Positions 1-12,577 of a stretch of DNA of 64,000 nucleotides are shown here, piece after piece. The notes under the pieces were generated by a model. It saw only the letters and a list, made by a program, of their open reading frames with translations. It had not been told where the DNA came from and ran no database searches. A program made the translations under genes and the position numbers. Within the stretch, counting starts at the first letter, position 1. The number at the start of each line of letters is the position of its first letter. The stretch comes from Guadua angustifolia (taxonomy: Eukaryota > Streptophyta > Magnoliopsida > Poales > Poaceae): contig CM070520.1 in NCBI GenBank assembly GCA_036346375.1, positions 44,969,854 through 45,033,853 of the forward strand, written 5' to 3'.

Positions 1-169
1 CGATCAGGTTCACAGCGCACAGCATGGCGAAGTACTTCTTAAAATAGTGGAAAGGAATTCTACTGCCACGTTGCACGCGGAAACTCAGGCTAAGAAGGGA
101 AGCACAGGAGGGGGTACCGGCAGACATGCAATGCGATGATGAGATCTTTGTGTTGAGCACCCTTGTGAG
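1..169. other. Unassigned flank left of the hAT element
   Basis: One minus-strand frame stays open for about 56 codons across this stretch, but I do not recognise the product and the window edge cuts it. No LTR, terminal repeat or promoter signal is visible. It may be the DNA into which the hAT element inserted. Confidence 0.3.
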
Positions 170-345
170 CAGCGATCCCATACCCTACCCTATTATTTTT
201 TCTCCGGGTACGGGTAGTAAAAATCGGGTAAGGTACGGGTAACGGGTAGCATTTTCTACGAATGGGTAGAAATCGGGTTCCGGGTAGTGTGCGGATGGGT
301 ATAATACAGACAACGGGTACTTCATCGGGTAGTACACGAAATACC
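170..345. repeat. hAT subterminal GGGTA repeat cluster with putative 3' terminus
   Basis: About a dozen GGGTA or CGGGTA motifs crowd into this stretch in one orientation, just beyond the 3' end of the hAT gene. hAT elements such as Ac carry short subterminal repeats that bind transposase, so this is the likely 3' end of the element. CAGCGATCCCA at 170 could be the terminal inverted repeat. I could not find its partner near 6.4-7.4 kb, nor an 8-bp target duplication, so the terminus is a guess. Confidence 0.45.
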
Positions 346-693
346 TAAGATCAAAACATGCGATGAAAACAATCCAACTATCACACTAGGACATGACATA
401 ATACAATAGATAATACCGTATAGTTTAACAAACATACATAGTCCAACAAAGAGTTCAAATAGTACATAATCAAACACATGGAGTTCAATAAACACACAAA
501 GTCCAATACATGAAGTGAAATTCACATACATAGTTCAACACATAGAGTTAAATTATACAAAAACAAATTTCTTCATACATATATCAAGATCTCAAGTCTC
601 AACATCATCATTCGTCCCCATAGCATTCAGATCTTCAATTAAGGTTGCTATTTTGTTCTTTGAATTTGAAATGGGTAAACAAGAAATTAGTAG

Positions 694-3600
694 TTATGAA
701 CCAAGACATTTCTTTAATGCATTAGCGAAGCCACATAAATAAAATAAAAATTTACCTTTTTGTGAAACAATCATCCAATCCTTTGTACAAACTAAAGCCT
801 CAACAATGTCGGCATCAAGACAACTACGAAATGGATCAATAATGCGTCCACCGGCGCTAAATGCTGACTCTGAAGCAACCGTAGACACTTGCATAGATAG
901 CACATAACGAGCAAGACATGAAAGAATAGGAAAAGTTGTCATTTGCCCCTTCCACCATGAGAGCACATCAAATTCTCCATCTCCATCACTAAACTTCAAT
1001 AGTCCCTTACTCATGTACACATCCAACTCTGACATCTTCTTATCATTGCTTGTAGAGTGATACAACACATCAATATCAACTTCATTCTCATCCTCATTGT
1101 AATACCGCAAATCTTTTTCCAGGGTTTTTGGCCGGAATTGTGTTCGTTTTTCTTAAATTCAAGGATTCATTCGGAAGGGCAAAAGATTTGGTCGCTCATG
1201 ATTTTAAGAATCTTAACAAAAGGTTTTGTGTTGTGCGAATGCTTATTGGGCGGTGTTTTCTTCGAGCCGTATAGTTGGCGGCAAGTTTGTTTTTCTTGTT
1301 ATTTGTTATCTCGCCAAGAATTTGAAATTTATTGATTTGCAATAAGGGTTAAAGTTGGATTTTTGGTTTTGGAGGGTTTTAGGATTTTCCTCCCCACCTA
1401 ACCACATCTCCCTCTCTTTCCTTTGTGTGGCTGTCGTTCCTCTTGCTTGGCGATTTTTTCCCAGTAGACTTCTTCTTTGTCAAGGCCCAGCTCCTGGCGA
1501 TTTCCTAGCCCTCGGCTCCTGGCGATCGCTCTCCTGCGCCTCGGCTCCTGGCCGACCGCCCTTGCGCCAGGACTGTGCCTCCCTCTCTCCTGGCTTCCTC
1601 CTTGCTCTCCCCCTGCGCCCCTTCCTTGCCGGTGCTTCCCCGGCGTCGCCTCCAGTGCAAGGCCGCCTCCCTCTCGGCTTGGCGCCTTGCCGGAGCTCCG
1701 AAGTCGTAGCTCAGCAGGCAGCAAGCAGCAGAGTGTTCGGCAAGAACTCCACCAAGAAGATCGCCCTCTCCCCTTGCTTCTTATGGTGAGAGCTCAAGCA
1801 ATGGAATTTGTGGTATTTTGGTTTCTAGTATGCATGCCAAGTGTTTGATCAAATGCTTAGCTAAGGTTTTCATGAGAATAATGCTGTTTTTCCAAGAGCT
1901 TATTGATTAAAAGGAAAAGTTGTTGTGCTTTCTAATTTGTTGTGTGAATGAACTGAGTAAGCCCCACTTGATTGCTCTTAATTTGAAAGATTTACTTACT
2001 CTTAGAAGATAGCTCTGAAACATATGTCTTCCAGAACCATGATAAGCAAAGAATCAGCTAACCAGTTGGCAAAGTTAGTGTTGTATTCACTTCCCACCCC
2101 TGCTGTGGTAAGTAAAATCCGTGTTGGACAATCACACAAATAGTGCAAGGTGCGTTGCAGCAGAATTCTTTGTGTGAATTCATTCTCTTCAGACCTAGTA
2201 TCATCCATTCTTTGTGTGAAGGGTCCAGCAGAGGTGCTACAATTTTCGAATGTGCTGCGATAAGTGTTCATGGAGTATTGATTGCGAACTCTTGGTTAAT
2301 AAACAGTAGTTGTATATGTATTGTATATGTGGATTTGTTACTGATGCATACCAACTACTTATGTATACCAGTATTAGGTTCTTGAAGATTTTGTGTGCTG
2401 TTGTTTATTATGGTCTGAAATATACACATATGTGTTATTTGTGTATGAGCCCCTTGTAAATTGTTATTCAAAAGATAAGGCTTAGTTTACAAGAAAATAC
2501 TAATTTGTGCATAAATTTAAGTGGAATGAGTATTGTTTAATTGCAGAGAAGATTCTGTCGGGAGTGGCCTCTACCGTACGCCACTCCATTCTTCGTCGGT
2601 AAAAGGCAAGTGCAATCCCTAGACTGTGGCTAGGAGGACTAATCGATTGTTACTCTTAGCGTATGTAATTGCCGATGCATACGCAAGAGGTAAGACTTGC
2701 TTGGATATAACTAGAAGGTGCTTCCTCTTATGAAATTGTTTATGATGATTAAAATGTTAAGGGAATGGATGCAGGTACACCGTGTTATTGAGTGTGGATG
2801 TGTGTTCTTATGTGATGCTCCTTAATTTAATTGTTGCTCTGTTAATTAGATGAACTCTAATTGAGATCGATCTTTTAGTGAGGTTGATTATAGTGAGTAT
2901 ATTGTTCGAATGATTGGAATTAACATGAGTTTGGTTCCAACGATTAAGTCATTTATAAAGATAGTATACGTGATGCATTTAACTGCAAATGTATTGTGTG
3001 AATATGGCTCGGTGGCCGTAGAATGTAGTTGCATGATAGAAACGTTGTTATGAGTTGCCATGCCTTATGGTTGAACCTGATTATACTAGTATCGCTAGTG
3101 ACTTAGGAATGTGAGAATTTGGTTATATTTATGTATGTGGTTACGGCTATGTCGATGGATAAAGGGTTGCATTTCATTCATGTAAATTGCATTGTGCATT
3201 CATTAAAGGAAGAGGCGACCCATTCTGATGCGGGCCTCTGTGTTCACACGTAGTGAACACGAAAGTCCTACCTCGTAGTCCCATTTATCGAGGTGAATGG
3301 GAGTGAGACAGTAAGAGTAGGCACCTTCCACGAGATGGAAGGGACGTGAGGGTGCACATCGACGGGTGGGCACTCGGCAGTACCGGTACGTGCATCGAAA
3401 AGGGCATTCATGTGCATTGCATCTTGAATAATGAGTGTTGTGGTAAATGGTGTGTCATGTGGATGGTGACTATGGTAGTTGAAGGTTGAGTCATGGACTC
3501 AACCCAAAAAGAGGAGTTTGAATTGAATTTGATGAATTAGCGCATTCTTTGCCTTGCTAATGATGTTGATGACTTGATTGCGGGGATTTTGGTTTGGTCA

Positions 3601-6427
3601 AGTTTCTGCTGTAAATGGGTTTAAATGCGTATTGTCCGGATGTTGCTTCATTTGTATTATTTGCTCTTATGGTCAAGTTCTTGCTTGTACTTGCGATAAA
3701 TTGAAATTGTTACGCTTGTGTACTTTGCTGAGTCCTGGACTCACGCTTGTTTGTTTCCTGTTTTAGGTACCTTGAAGTTGGCTCGTTGGGATGGGAGTAG
3801 TAGCACGTGCACGACTTCAGTCACTACCACCTCATTTAAATTAACTTGTAAAGTCCGGCTGTAATTAATAAGGTTGTAATGTCTTTGTTAAATCAGGAGG
3901 AGTTTATTACCGTCGATTGGATGTGTGATTGGTTAACTAAGGACCTGCTAGAATGATATCATATTATCTGCAATGTTTTCTGTCTGCTGAGTGGATGTCC
4001 TAGTTTCTAGAGAGGTCATGCCAAAATTTTGTAAATTTTGGTGACTTAGTTTTAAACCGGTTTTAGAGTTTAGTTTTTGATTGCAGTCAAGTTCATATAG
4101 GTGTTAGGTTTTATGCCTTCTTCGGTAATTCTCAGTTCAATTGATCTTGTTGTCGAGAATTATCGTGTGTTGGTAACCCTTCGGACATGTGTGGGTCCGA
4201 GGGGTGTCGCTAGTGAATCAGGGTTTTGGTAGCATCCGTGGCGCGTTGGCGTCGGGGTGTTACACTCATCATCCAATAAGAAATTCTTTGACTTAGATAC
4301 CATATCACACTCTTTCGAAGCAGATGTCTTATTGATAGAAGATGCATTGATACTTGATGAATAAAATGCAAACAATTCATTAACCACATTCATAAATTCT
4401 ACCTTCTCTAACTCAGCCATCTCAGTGCTATATATTTTTGACAAGTACAACTCAATCATCTTGTGTTTGTACCTTGGATCCAAAAAGGCTGCTACTGCCA
4501 AAGCCAAATTGCTCATGTCCCAATACTTTTCAAATTTATCTTTCATAGATTCAGCCAAGGTAGAAATTATGACATCATCATTCTCATACCATCTTGCAAT
4601 AGCAATCTTGATCTCACAAATTTTTGATAGAAATGATTTGCAGTAGGATAAGATGTGCTAGAGAAGAGTAAAGTGACATCATAAAACTTCTTCAAACATT
4701 TACAAATATTTGCTGCATTCAACCAATCATGACTTGTAGGGTTGACATGCCCATATCTAGCCCTATCTTTAAGAGCAAGTCGATCAAAAGCATCCTTGTA
4801 GTAAATTGCATCTCTTATCATAATATAAGTAGAGTTCCATCTTGTGACAACATCCAAGGAAAGTGCTTTCTTAGTGTCCAAATCACATTCTTTAGCACAT
4901 TTTTCAAATGACTCCCATTGCTAAGGTGATCTTTTTACTATTGTTATGAACTCTCTAATATTTCCAATAATTTCTCCAATTGTTTGTAACCCATTTGTAA
5001 CAACAATGTTCAATATATGATTTGCACATCTAACATGAAAAAATTTGCCACCACACACAAGTAAGCCTCTAGCATTTTCAATGACAACGTCAGCAGCAAT
5101 TTTGTTTGAAGAAGCATTGTCCAATGAAAGGGCAAACATTTTCTTATCAAGATTCCAATTCAATACATTGGAAAAAAATGTATCACCCAACTTTAGCTCT
5201 GAATGATTGCCATGTACATGAATGAAATTGATAATCCTTTTTTGCATATTCCAATTATCATCAACCCAATGCGCTGTGACACACATATATGCTTTGTTCT
5301 GATTTGATGTCCACATGTCCATAGTAAAACTAAAGCGACAAGAGAGTGATTTAAACTGGTCATACAACTTGCTTTTTTTCCTCTTTATAGAGATCCATGA
5401 TTTCTTTATGAATTGTATTATGACATTTCACAGGAAAACTTGGCCGTAGTGACTTGATAAAATCAACAAAATACTCATGTTGAGAGATATTAAATGGATA
5501 CTCATGCATAATGATGGCATAATAAAATTTTCTCAAACTAGCTTCCTGATCATACTGATATGCTGCAATGCTATCATCCTTTTGATGTAATAGTTGTTGA
5601 CCTTTCACAACCTTATGCTTCAATTTTAAGTGATTACTAAAAGCATCCGTACCATTTCTGCTATCAGCTCTAGTTGTATGTGGACACATCTTGCATTTAG
5701 CCCATTGCTCCTTGATGACTGAACCATCATCTTTTGTTAACTCCTTCACAAATTTCGTGAAATGATCCCACACAAAGGAAGTGAGTTTCCTTCCAATTTT
5801 GAGATTTGCTTCATCTTCCACTTCTGTACTTTGTTCAATGTTTGCACTTGCGCTTACATTTGGACTTGCACTTGAATTTTTAGATTGTAAATCTTCAAAT
5901 ATAATAAAACAAGAGAATAGTAAAATTATATTAGTATCAAATCCTCAAAAAAAACTCCATAACTTAGATATTGGTAAACAAATGCGACTTATACCTTGGA
6001 CTGCCTTACTTGAGGTCACCATAACCATAGTCTTGCTTGACGCCGATGCTTTGAATGAGGACCCCATGAACTTGCTTGTAGGGGTAGCCGCCTTCTTGCT
6101 TGAGGAGGTCATCACTGCCTTGCCCTTGTTCAACATCGGCGTAGTGGCCTCCTTGCTTGAGGAGGTCATCACTTGCACTGTTGGAAGGTCTGCAAGTCGT
6201 CGTACCTTCATTGGACGAGGACATGCACCCATGGACTTTTTCTTGCCACGGCCGACATCAACCTCCACCTTCTTGCTCTGACTACTAGCAATGCCATCCT
6301 CCTCTCTACTAGCAATGTCATCCCCCTCTCCATCCTCAATAGCAACACTATAGTTGGCGTCCTCCTCATTTGTGTCTTGGCTCAGGTTATTTTGATCCTC
6401 CCTTCCATCGGCTTTGTTGCCTACCAT
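694..6427 (-). pseudogene. hAT-family transposase (BED finger, DDE core, hAT dimerisation), split by a solo LTR
   Basis: Transposase of a hAT DNA transposon. Reading from 6427 downward: a low-complexity Ser/Lys-rich N-terminal exon (about 6427-5990); a BED-type zinc finger at about 5820-5600 (CKMC...HLKLKH); the RNase H-like core with MDMWTSNQNKAYMC near 5320 and SLDNASSNKIAADVV near 5110, which should hold the first two acidic catalytic residues; a segment with TRWNSTYIM at about 4830; FLDPRYK at about 4480; and the C-terminal dimerisation domain at 1000-780 (STVASESAFSAGGR). Solo LTR F separates the last two parts. Without it and one CTCAT duplication the acidic linker continues in frame. 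There is a stop or frameshift near 5360, another near 4900 and another near 4565, so the gene is dead. The gap near 5900 looks like an intron. The architecture matches grass RICESLEEPER-type hAT proteins. Confidence 0.85.
1098..4264 (+). mobile_element. Solo LTR 'F', 3.17 kb, inserted in the hAT transposase
   Basis: The segment starts TGTAATACCGC and ends GGGGTGTTACA, so it has imperfect inverted ends TGTAA/TTACA. Perfect 5-bp target duplications CTCAT lie at 1093-1097 and 4265-4269. There is no internal region, primer-binding site or second LTR, so this is a solo LTR left by LTR-LTR recombination. Its layout (AT-rich start, GC-rich block at 1480-1780, then AT-rich tail) resembles the Del/Tekay LTRs of B, C and D, and that is why I place it on the plus strand. 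Solo LTR E belongs to the same family. ORFs in the GC-rich block show no recognisable domain and I do not call them genes. Confidence 0.9.
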
Positions 6428-7331
6428 GTCTTTTCTATCATTAAAAAATAATGCATCGGTTAGAAAGCGATACAAGGTCATGGAGTTCAAGATAACAACG
6501 CAAAAAACAAATATATAAATTTGTGTCATAAATTGCATCACAGAAGCTACCATGATCAAAAAATATACAACACATGTGATATCAGGTTGTACACATAACA
6601 ACTCAGCCAATTGAGACTTCAAAGTGACATGCTTGAGGCCTAGAAAAAAATTGATCAAGCAAAGAATTGAATTGTTGAATGAAGACTGCAACATGGTTGT
6701 GCTCCGAAGCTGACAATTTGTTCAGGAAACAAATAGAGCTAGACTACTATACATCTGAACCTTAATTTACACAGCCAAGGTGCATGATAATTTGGACCCC
6801 TTGGCATATGTGCTTTCTAAAGCCTGAAGCACCTCCAGTCTTCTTCTTTTTCCATTTAGAGGCTCCTGCAGTACGTGCATGCTCCAAACCTTGCAGATCA
6901 TCTCAGAGAGGAAAGGAAGAGATAAGAGAGCAGTGAGCATGTATTAGAAACATTTGAAAAGGTTAGGCACTATTACACTCACCCAGAAACTAGAGCAAGT
7001 TCTAGAAAAGACTACAGCTGTGAAATCTCTATTTAATTATCCCTATGCCCTGAATCCGCATTATGATGCTAAGCATGTTTCATTCAGATCAAAATGGATC
7101 AAGTAAAATGATTCAAACATTTCCAGTAAACAGGTGAGGAAGCGCTGTAGTTGTATTGTTAGGTGGTCTAAATGAGTTGGTTCAACTAGCGGTTTCCCTA
7201 GAAAGAACTTCCACCTTAGACATTGCTCATGAGCACAATCTCGTTGAGTAGCATCTTAAGCTTCCGATCTCAACGCATCGGCACTACCACCTTCAAGTAT
7301 TGCTTTCTAGAGATGCGCTCGTAGTTTGACA
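6428..7331. other. Region between the hAT gene and the CACTA gene-2 tail
   Basis: About 900 bp without a supportable gene. It should contain the hAT 5' end and promoter and the 3' part of the CACTA element, but I see no terminal inverted repeat for either. A minus-strand stretch at about 6950-6780 translates to a Lys-rich peptide (SKWKKKKTGG) that could be a small exon of either element. I do not assign it. Confidence 0.35.
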
Positions 7332-7404
7332 TTACCGAGATTTTCTATATGACGGTGCCAACTTCTGAGATGGTGCTGGTGTTCGAATCTTTTTGGATGC
7401 CGGC
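7332..7404 (-). pseudogene. CACTA second gene, 3' coding segment displaced by solo LTR E
   Basis: Reading downward from 7404, this stretch continues the Pro/Ser/Lys-rich tail of the CACTA gene at 35496-36376 without a frame change once LTR E and one CCGGC copy are set aside. It contains QKLAPSYRKS, resembling the KLAPSYEK-type motif of CACTA accessory proteins in grasses, and then meets a stop at 7334-7332. Family proteins usually continue past this motif, so the stop is probably premature. It now lies 28 kb from the rest of its exon. Confidence 0.65.
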
Positions 7405-8781
7405 TGTAACACCCCGATGCCAAACGCACCACGGATGCTACCAACCCTCTAAATAACTAATGGCACCTCTACAAAAAGTCTGAAAACAACCTCTAAACTC
7501 TTAAAACCGGCTTAAACTAAGCCACCGAAATTTACAAAATTTCAGCATGACCTCTCTAGAAAGTAGGACATCCACTCAGCAGACAGAAAATATTTGCAGT
7601 TATATGATATCATTCTAGCAGGTCCTTAGTTAACCAATCACACATCCAATAGAAATTAATAAACTCCACCACATAATTATTACAGGACAGGAACTCATTA
7701 AACATAACCGCAAATCACCCCTTACAAGAATTTTCACGAGCTATTAATATCAGAACTATAAACCAACATGATGGAAAGGTGATGATGCAAAACGTGATTG
7801 TGCTACTACCCCTATCCATGCATGCCGGTTTCAAGGTACCTGCAACAACACAAACAACAAGCGTGAGTCGATGACTCAGCGAAGTACATCAAAGAATAAA
7901 TTCATAATCAATCGTGATTTTCCTACTTAAGAGCATAACAACCATTCTTACGTATACGAAGAAGCGAGATAAAAGAAGTATCACAACTAATTCTCCACAA
8001 CCAACCCCATACTCATCTTTGATGGAGTTCGCAATTCCACGACAATGAAGCATAACATATAACCTGAAAACATAAATCATATCTTGCAACTAGACAAGAA
8101 AATATAGAATCTGAATCATCCACCATACTTTTACAATCATGTAATGCATTATGCACAACCCGACACCTTTCCATTTAACTCAAAATCATTGTTAGAATGC
8201 AATGCGACATGAATGCTCTCTTTGATGCACGTACCGGTACTACCGAGTGCCTACCCGTCGGCGTGCACCCTCATGTCCCGTCCATCCCGTGGAAGGTGTC
8301 TACTCTTACTGTCTCGCTCCCATTCACCTCGATGAATGGGACTATGAGGTAGGACTTTCGTGTTCACTACGTGTGAACACAGAGGCCCGTATCAAAATGG
8401 GTCGTCTCTTCCTTTAATGAATGCACAATGCAATTTACATGAATGAAATGCAACCCTTCATTCATCGCCAACACTAACATAGCCATAACCACATACATAA
8501 ATATAGCCAAATTCTCACATTCATAAGTCGCCAGCGATACTAGTATAATCAGATTCAACAACAAGACATAGCAACTCATTACAGCGTTTCTGTCATGCAA
8601 CTAAATCATATGGCCACCGAACCATGTTCATCACAATACACTTGCAATTAAATACTCACATATACTACCTCTAGAAATGACTTAACCGTTTAAACCAAAC
8701 TCATGTTAACCCCAATCACTCGAACAATATACTCACTATAATCAACCTTACTAAAAGCCCGTTTTCAATTAGAGTTTATCT

Positions 8782-8977
8782 AATTAACAGAGCAACAATT
8801 AAATTAAGGAGCATCACATATGAACACACAACCACGCTCAATAACACAATGTACTTGCATCCATTCCCTTAACCTCTTAATCATCATAAGCATTTTCATA
8901 AGATGAAGCACTTTCTAGTTATATCCAAGCAAAGCTTACCTCTTGCGTATTCATCGGCAATTACGTACGCTAAGAGC
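8782..8977. repeat. Left copy of a 196-bp exact duplication bordering element D
   Basis: This part of LTR E, ending in the presumed target sequence AGAGC just before element D, is repeated base for base at 33747-33942. A normal retrotransposon insertion duplicates about 5 bp, not 196 bp. Confidence 0.95.
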
Positions 8978-9241
8978 TGTAACATTCTAGTTTTTGAGTT
9001 TCCTTGTGCTCGAATTTCAAAACCCGAACCAGTTGCAATTTATTCGAATTAATTCCAGCTTAATTTGAATTTTCAAAATTTAAAAGAATTTAATTTGATT
9101 AATTCATACCTCAAATTAAATATTTCTAGTTTTATTTGGGTTCCTTGTGATTAATAGAATTTTTTTGTATTTTTGGAGATTTTTCCGAAGTTATTTAACA
9201 TTTATTTGAATTTATTGGATTTTATTCGGAGTTTCTAGGAT
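8978..9241 (+). repeat. Element D LTR, proximal part
   Basis: The first 264 bp of the D LTR, AT-rich, ending in AGGAT at 9237-9241. That is the left target duplication of element A; the matching AGGAT is at 30470-30474, where the D LTR resumes. Confidence 0.85.
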
Positions 9242-9920
9242 TGACGAGGGCTGGGCGTCCTTTGACCGGCTGGCGCGCGGTCAACGGATCCCCCGAGCTC
9301 GGGGGGCCTCCGGCCTCGACCTAGGTGCATACCGAGGCGCTCGACTTAGAGCGCGTTGGACTCGAGCACGGCCCCGCTCGACCTCGAGCAAGGGCGGGCC
9401 CTTGTTCGGGGCCACGGTCCACCCTTGGATTTCGGATCAAGCATTTGACCGACGGTTGCTCAAAGCGCGGGTCGTGGGGTAGGCGCAGATGTGTGCAACA
9501 AGTTCGGAGTGGTTACTGCTGGCCCTCAGCGTGCATGAAGGCCACCTCCCGGGAATCTAGCCCAGCCGTTGCGTGCTGAGGAGGTATAAAAGCCAGGGGA
9601 GCACAGTCCTTTAGAGACACGAAGACAACACACAACGCGCCCTAGCTCGAGCTTAGACTTAGCCATTGTTGAACTTGAGCTGTAAAACACCCTTGTACTG
9701 AGAATTAGCCAAAAGAACTGCCGCGAGGCGACTGGAGTAGAGCTATTACCTCCTCAGGGGCTCGAACCAGTATAAATCTCGGTCTCCCGCTCGTTGTCGT
9801 CTTGCTCCGACCATAACCTCGTCCGTACTTTTCCTTCATTTGAGCGAAGCGCTGCTCGGGTCCTATATCACACAAGACCCCTACCACATTTCTTGCAGTT
9901 GGCGATCCCGATCGTCGACA
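9242..9920 (+). repeat. Element A 5' LTR (679 bp)
   Basis: Aligns throughout with 29800-30469. Differences are mostly C/T substitutions plus a few short clusters, such as the stretch just before the TATA box and the stretch near 9720-9750, several of them around CAG or CTG sites. The start was set by the TG...CA rule and the AGGAT target duplication. Confidence 0.93.
9585..9590 (+). promoter_or_regulatory. TATA box of element A 5' LTR
   Basis: GAGGTATAAAAGCC is kept in both LTRs (the other copy is at 30140-30145) although flanking bases differ. It lies in the middle of the LTR, as expected for a retrotransposon Pol II promoter, with transcription expected to start about 30 bp downstream. Confidence 0.7.
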
Positions 9921-9922
9921 GC

Positions 9923-9940
9923 TGGCGCCCACCGTGGGGC
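9923..9940 (+). promoter_or_regulatory. Primer-binding site of element A
   Basis: TGGCGCCCACCGTGGGGC starts 2 bp after the LTR end. It begins with TGG, as needed to pair with a tRNA CCA end, and is unlike the tRNA-Met-type site of B, C and D. I recall the same site in RIRE2-like Tat elements; the tRNA was not identified here. Confidence 0.7.
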
Positions 9941-9986
9941 CCGATTGCTTCACTTATTCGCAGGAACAACGTCAAGAACCCAGGAG

Positions 9987-11671
9987 CATGGCGCACTTCA
10001 TCGACGGACTTTCCTCAAGCATGGATTTGGGCACGGACTCGACTCGTGTCCTCACATATTCGCCGCCGCCCCTCGCAAAGACGCTCGGTGGCGGGCGGCC
10101 AAGGCGCTGAGGGAAATGCGATGACCGTGATCCGCAGACTGAAGACGCCCACGGATGGTGCACGTCGCCATCAACAAGCCATAACCGCCCTCGTGGAGGC
10201 TCGAGAGGGCCAAGACATCCTCTGGCCCCCCAGTTCCCTTCACAGAGAGCCTCCCGCTATCGCCCGGGTCATGGCTGACCCCGATAGGGCGAGGTCGGAG
10301 CTCTTTGGCCGAGCCCTGGCTGAAGAGCTCGATCGGGCTGCGACCGAGGTCGCGCCTTCGCAGCACTGAAGTCAACACTCGGGGACCCGCTCCCAGAAGA
10401 GTGATGACAACACGTCACGCCGTCACCCGTGTACCCATCGGACGCCCCCTGCGCAGGAGCTGGCCCCCGAGCAGCGGGCTCGGGACGAGGCTTTGACGCA
10501 GACGCGCTGGCATCCTGCGGGCACCGCGCCAAGCAGGGCTAGGCCCAAGCCAAGCCACACGAACTCCGAGTCGACCGGCAGCAGGTCTGCGGACCTCTCC
10601 CCGGACGCTCCGCCCAGGCGCCGCAAGGTCCAGGACCGCTTGCATTACCTACCAGGGATTCGCGCGCGCACTGGTCGTTCAGCCGGAGGTCGGCCGCCGG
10701 AGCCTCGACTCAATCCGTAGCAGCAGGACCTCGTCGGTGATGACCACGCCCGTAGCCAAGACCGTCCCGCCTATGGCTGCATGGCGATTCCGACGGTCTG
10801 CGCGCGGCGTGGCGGCTTCGGTTTAAGCCCGCGATCGATCGAAGCGCCGACGGGACTAAGAACCCCGACGATTTCTTGTCCACCTACTCGACCGCCATCC
10901 TAGCGGCGGTGGGGACGAGTAGGTGATGGCAAACTACCTCCGACCGTCTTTGGGCCGGGCCGCGAGGACTGGCTTTTCAACCGAAGCTTGGTTCCTTCAG
11001 GTCGTGGCGCCAAATCCAGAACGCCCTCCGCTCCAACTTTCAGAGTTGTTACGAGCGGCCGGGGAGGGAGAAGGACCTGGATCGTGTCATCCAGGGCAAG
11101 AACGAGCCGCTGCGTGATTTCGTGCGGCGGTTTATCCGCACAAGGAACCTGATTCCGAGCATCTCCGACGAAGCCGTCATCAAGGCATTCAAGTTCGGCG
11201 TCCGCGACCGGCGCCTTACTGAAGACCTGGAGATCACCTCGAGGCTCAGCGTCAACAAACTTTTTCGCATGGCGGAGCGGTATGCGGACGCAGACGACGC
11301 AGTCCACTAGAAGCGCGATTACGACCAAGGTAAGCTCGGTCTAAACCAAACAGAGGCCGACCCGTCCAATTTCAGGGATGCCGACCACGACACCACCGCT
11401 AAGAAGCGGAAGCGTGACCGACGGGGCGGAGGCGGCCTGCCGCGGGTGATCATATCGGCGGACGGCCACCGCGAGGTCCTCGAGGTCCGAGGTCAAGCTC
11501 GTGAGGGCTCCAAACCCCGCCAAGGTCGGCCTCGACCTCGTCAGGCGCAGAACCAGCCCAAAGAAGAGGCTAACGACTGGCCCCCCGGCCGATGCCGAGC
11601 CAGCGAGGGACCGAGAGGCGCCGATATGACGGCAAAGTTCGCTTGTTTCATAGGGCGGCCGCCACGACACA
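9987..11671 (+). pseudogene. Element A gag (decayed)
   Basis: Structural capsid polyprotein of a Tat retrotransposon. An ATG at 9987 is a reasonable start. The clearest part is the retrotransposon gag domain at about 11040-11310, with LRDFVRRFIRTRNLIP and ERYADADDAV. A TAG at 11308-11310 interrupts it, and the same frame then continues through a charged Arg/Lys-rich tail. The 10000-10900 part is spread over several frames by indels. I found no intact CCHC zinc knuckle near the gag-protease border. Confidence 0.75.
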
Positions 11672-12577
11672 GTGATACCGCAGGCTTGGCAGAGCAAGCT
11701 GGACACCTTCTATGATGGGCGGGGCGAGATGCCCATGCTCCCGAAGGATGACCAGACCGACAGGGTGAACGCCAGCACGGAGCGCGACGACCTCGATTTG
11801 GAGTTCCAGCAGGGCGAGCGCCGGATCGATGTCATCTTTACGTCAGCTTACCAGTCCAGGCGCGAGGTCAAGGCCGCCGCGCGAACCATCTACCAGGTCA
11901 CCGCTGGAAGGCCCATCGAGCGGCCCTGCAAGTGGGCCGGGGCCACCATCACCTTCTCTCCAGAGGACGCCCTACCAGGTATGGCTCGAGACCTAAAGAC
12001 CGCCTTGGTCGTGACCCCGACCATCAGCAATACCGCGGTCGGGCGCGTCATGGTCGACGGCGGCAGCTCTCTGAACTTGCTGCAGGTGGGACCACTCGAC
12101 CGGATGCAGATTCCCGGTCGAAGGTCAAGAGCGTCGCCATACCCTTCTTCGATCGTTCACGAGCTCGACCATCCCCGGGCGGTGGTCTTGCCCGTGACCT
12201 TCGGTGACTCGGACAACTTCCGCACCGAGCTGGTCACCTTCGAGGTGGTCGAGGGTGATCTCCCATACAACGCCATTCTCAGGCGGCCTGCCTTGGTCAA
12301 GTTTATGGCGGCCAACCATTATGGCCATCAATGTATGAAGCTGCCTGGCCCGAACGGCATCATCTCCGTGCGGGGCGACCTGCAGGCGGCGCATGGGTGT
12401 GAGACCAAGGCCTTGGATCTTGCGGGCATGCTGCCCCAACGCGGTCCAGAGGCGACGGTGAAGAACGCCCGCCAGAAGGCGGCAATCCAGCCCAGTGGGG
12501 CGACGAAGGCTGTGCCGCTCGAGGAGGGCGACCCGACCAAGTGCATCCACGTCTCGGCCGAGCTGAGTTCCAAATAG
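11672..12577 (+). pseudogene. Element A aspartic protease region
   Basis: An open frame of about 300 codons just upstream of the RT. It contains VMVDGGSSLNLL near 12050-12085, the D-G-G/S active-site form seen in Tat proteases (D[ST]G in most others). Downstream AILRRPALVKFMA resembles the flap and core of the Tat protease (usually ILGRPAL...). It ends in TAG at 12575-12577, after which the same frame continues as polymerase, so the stop is probably secondary. Confidence 0.78.

Noticed and set aside
1355..1848. GC-rich ORFs of 108-144 codons in solo LTR F
   Set aside because: Low-complexity Pro/Leu/Ser or Arg/Gly composition, located in the promoter-like part of an LTR, not preserved in the matching part of LTR E.
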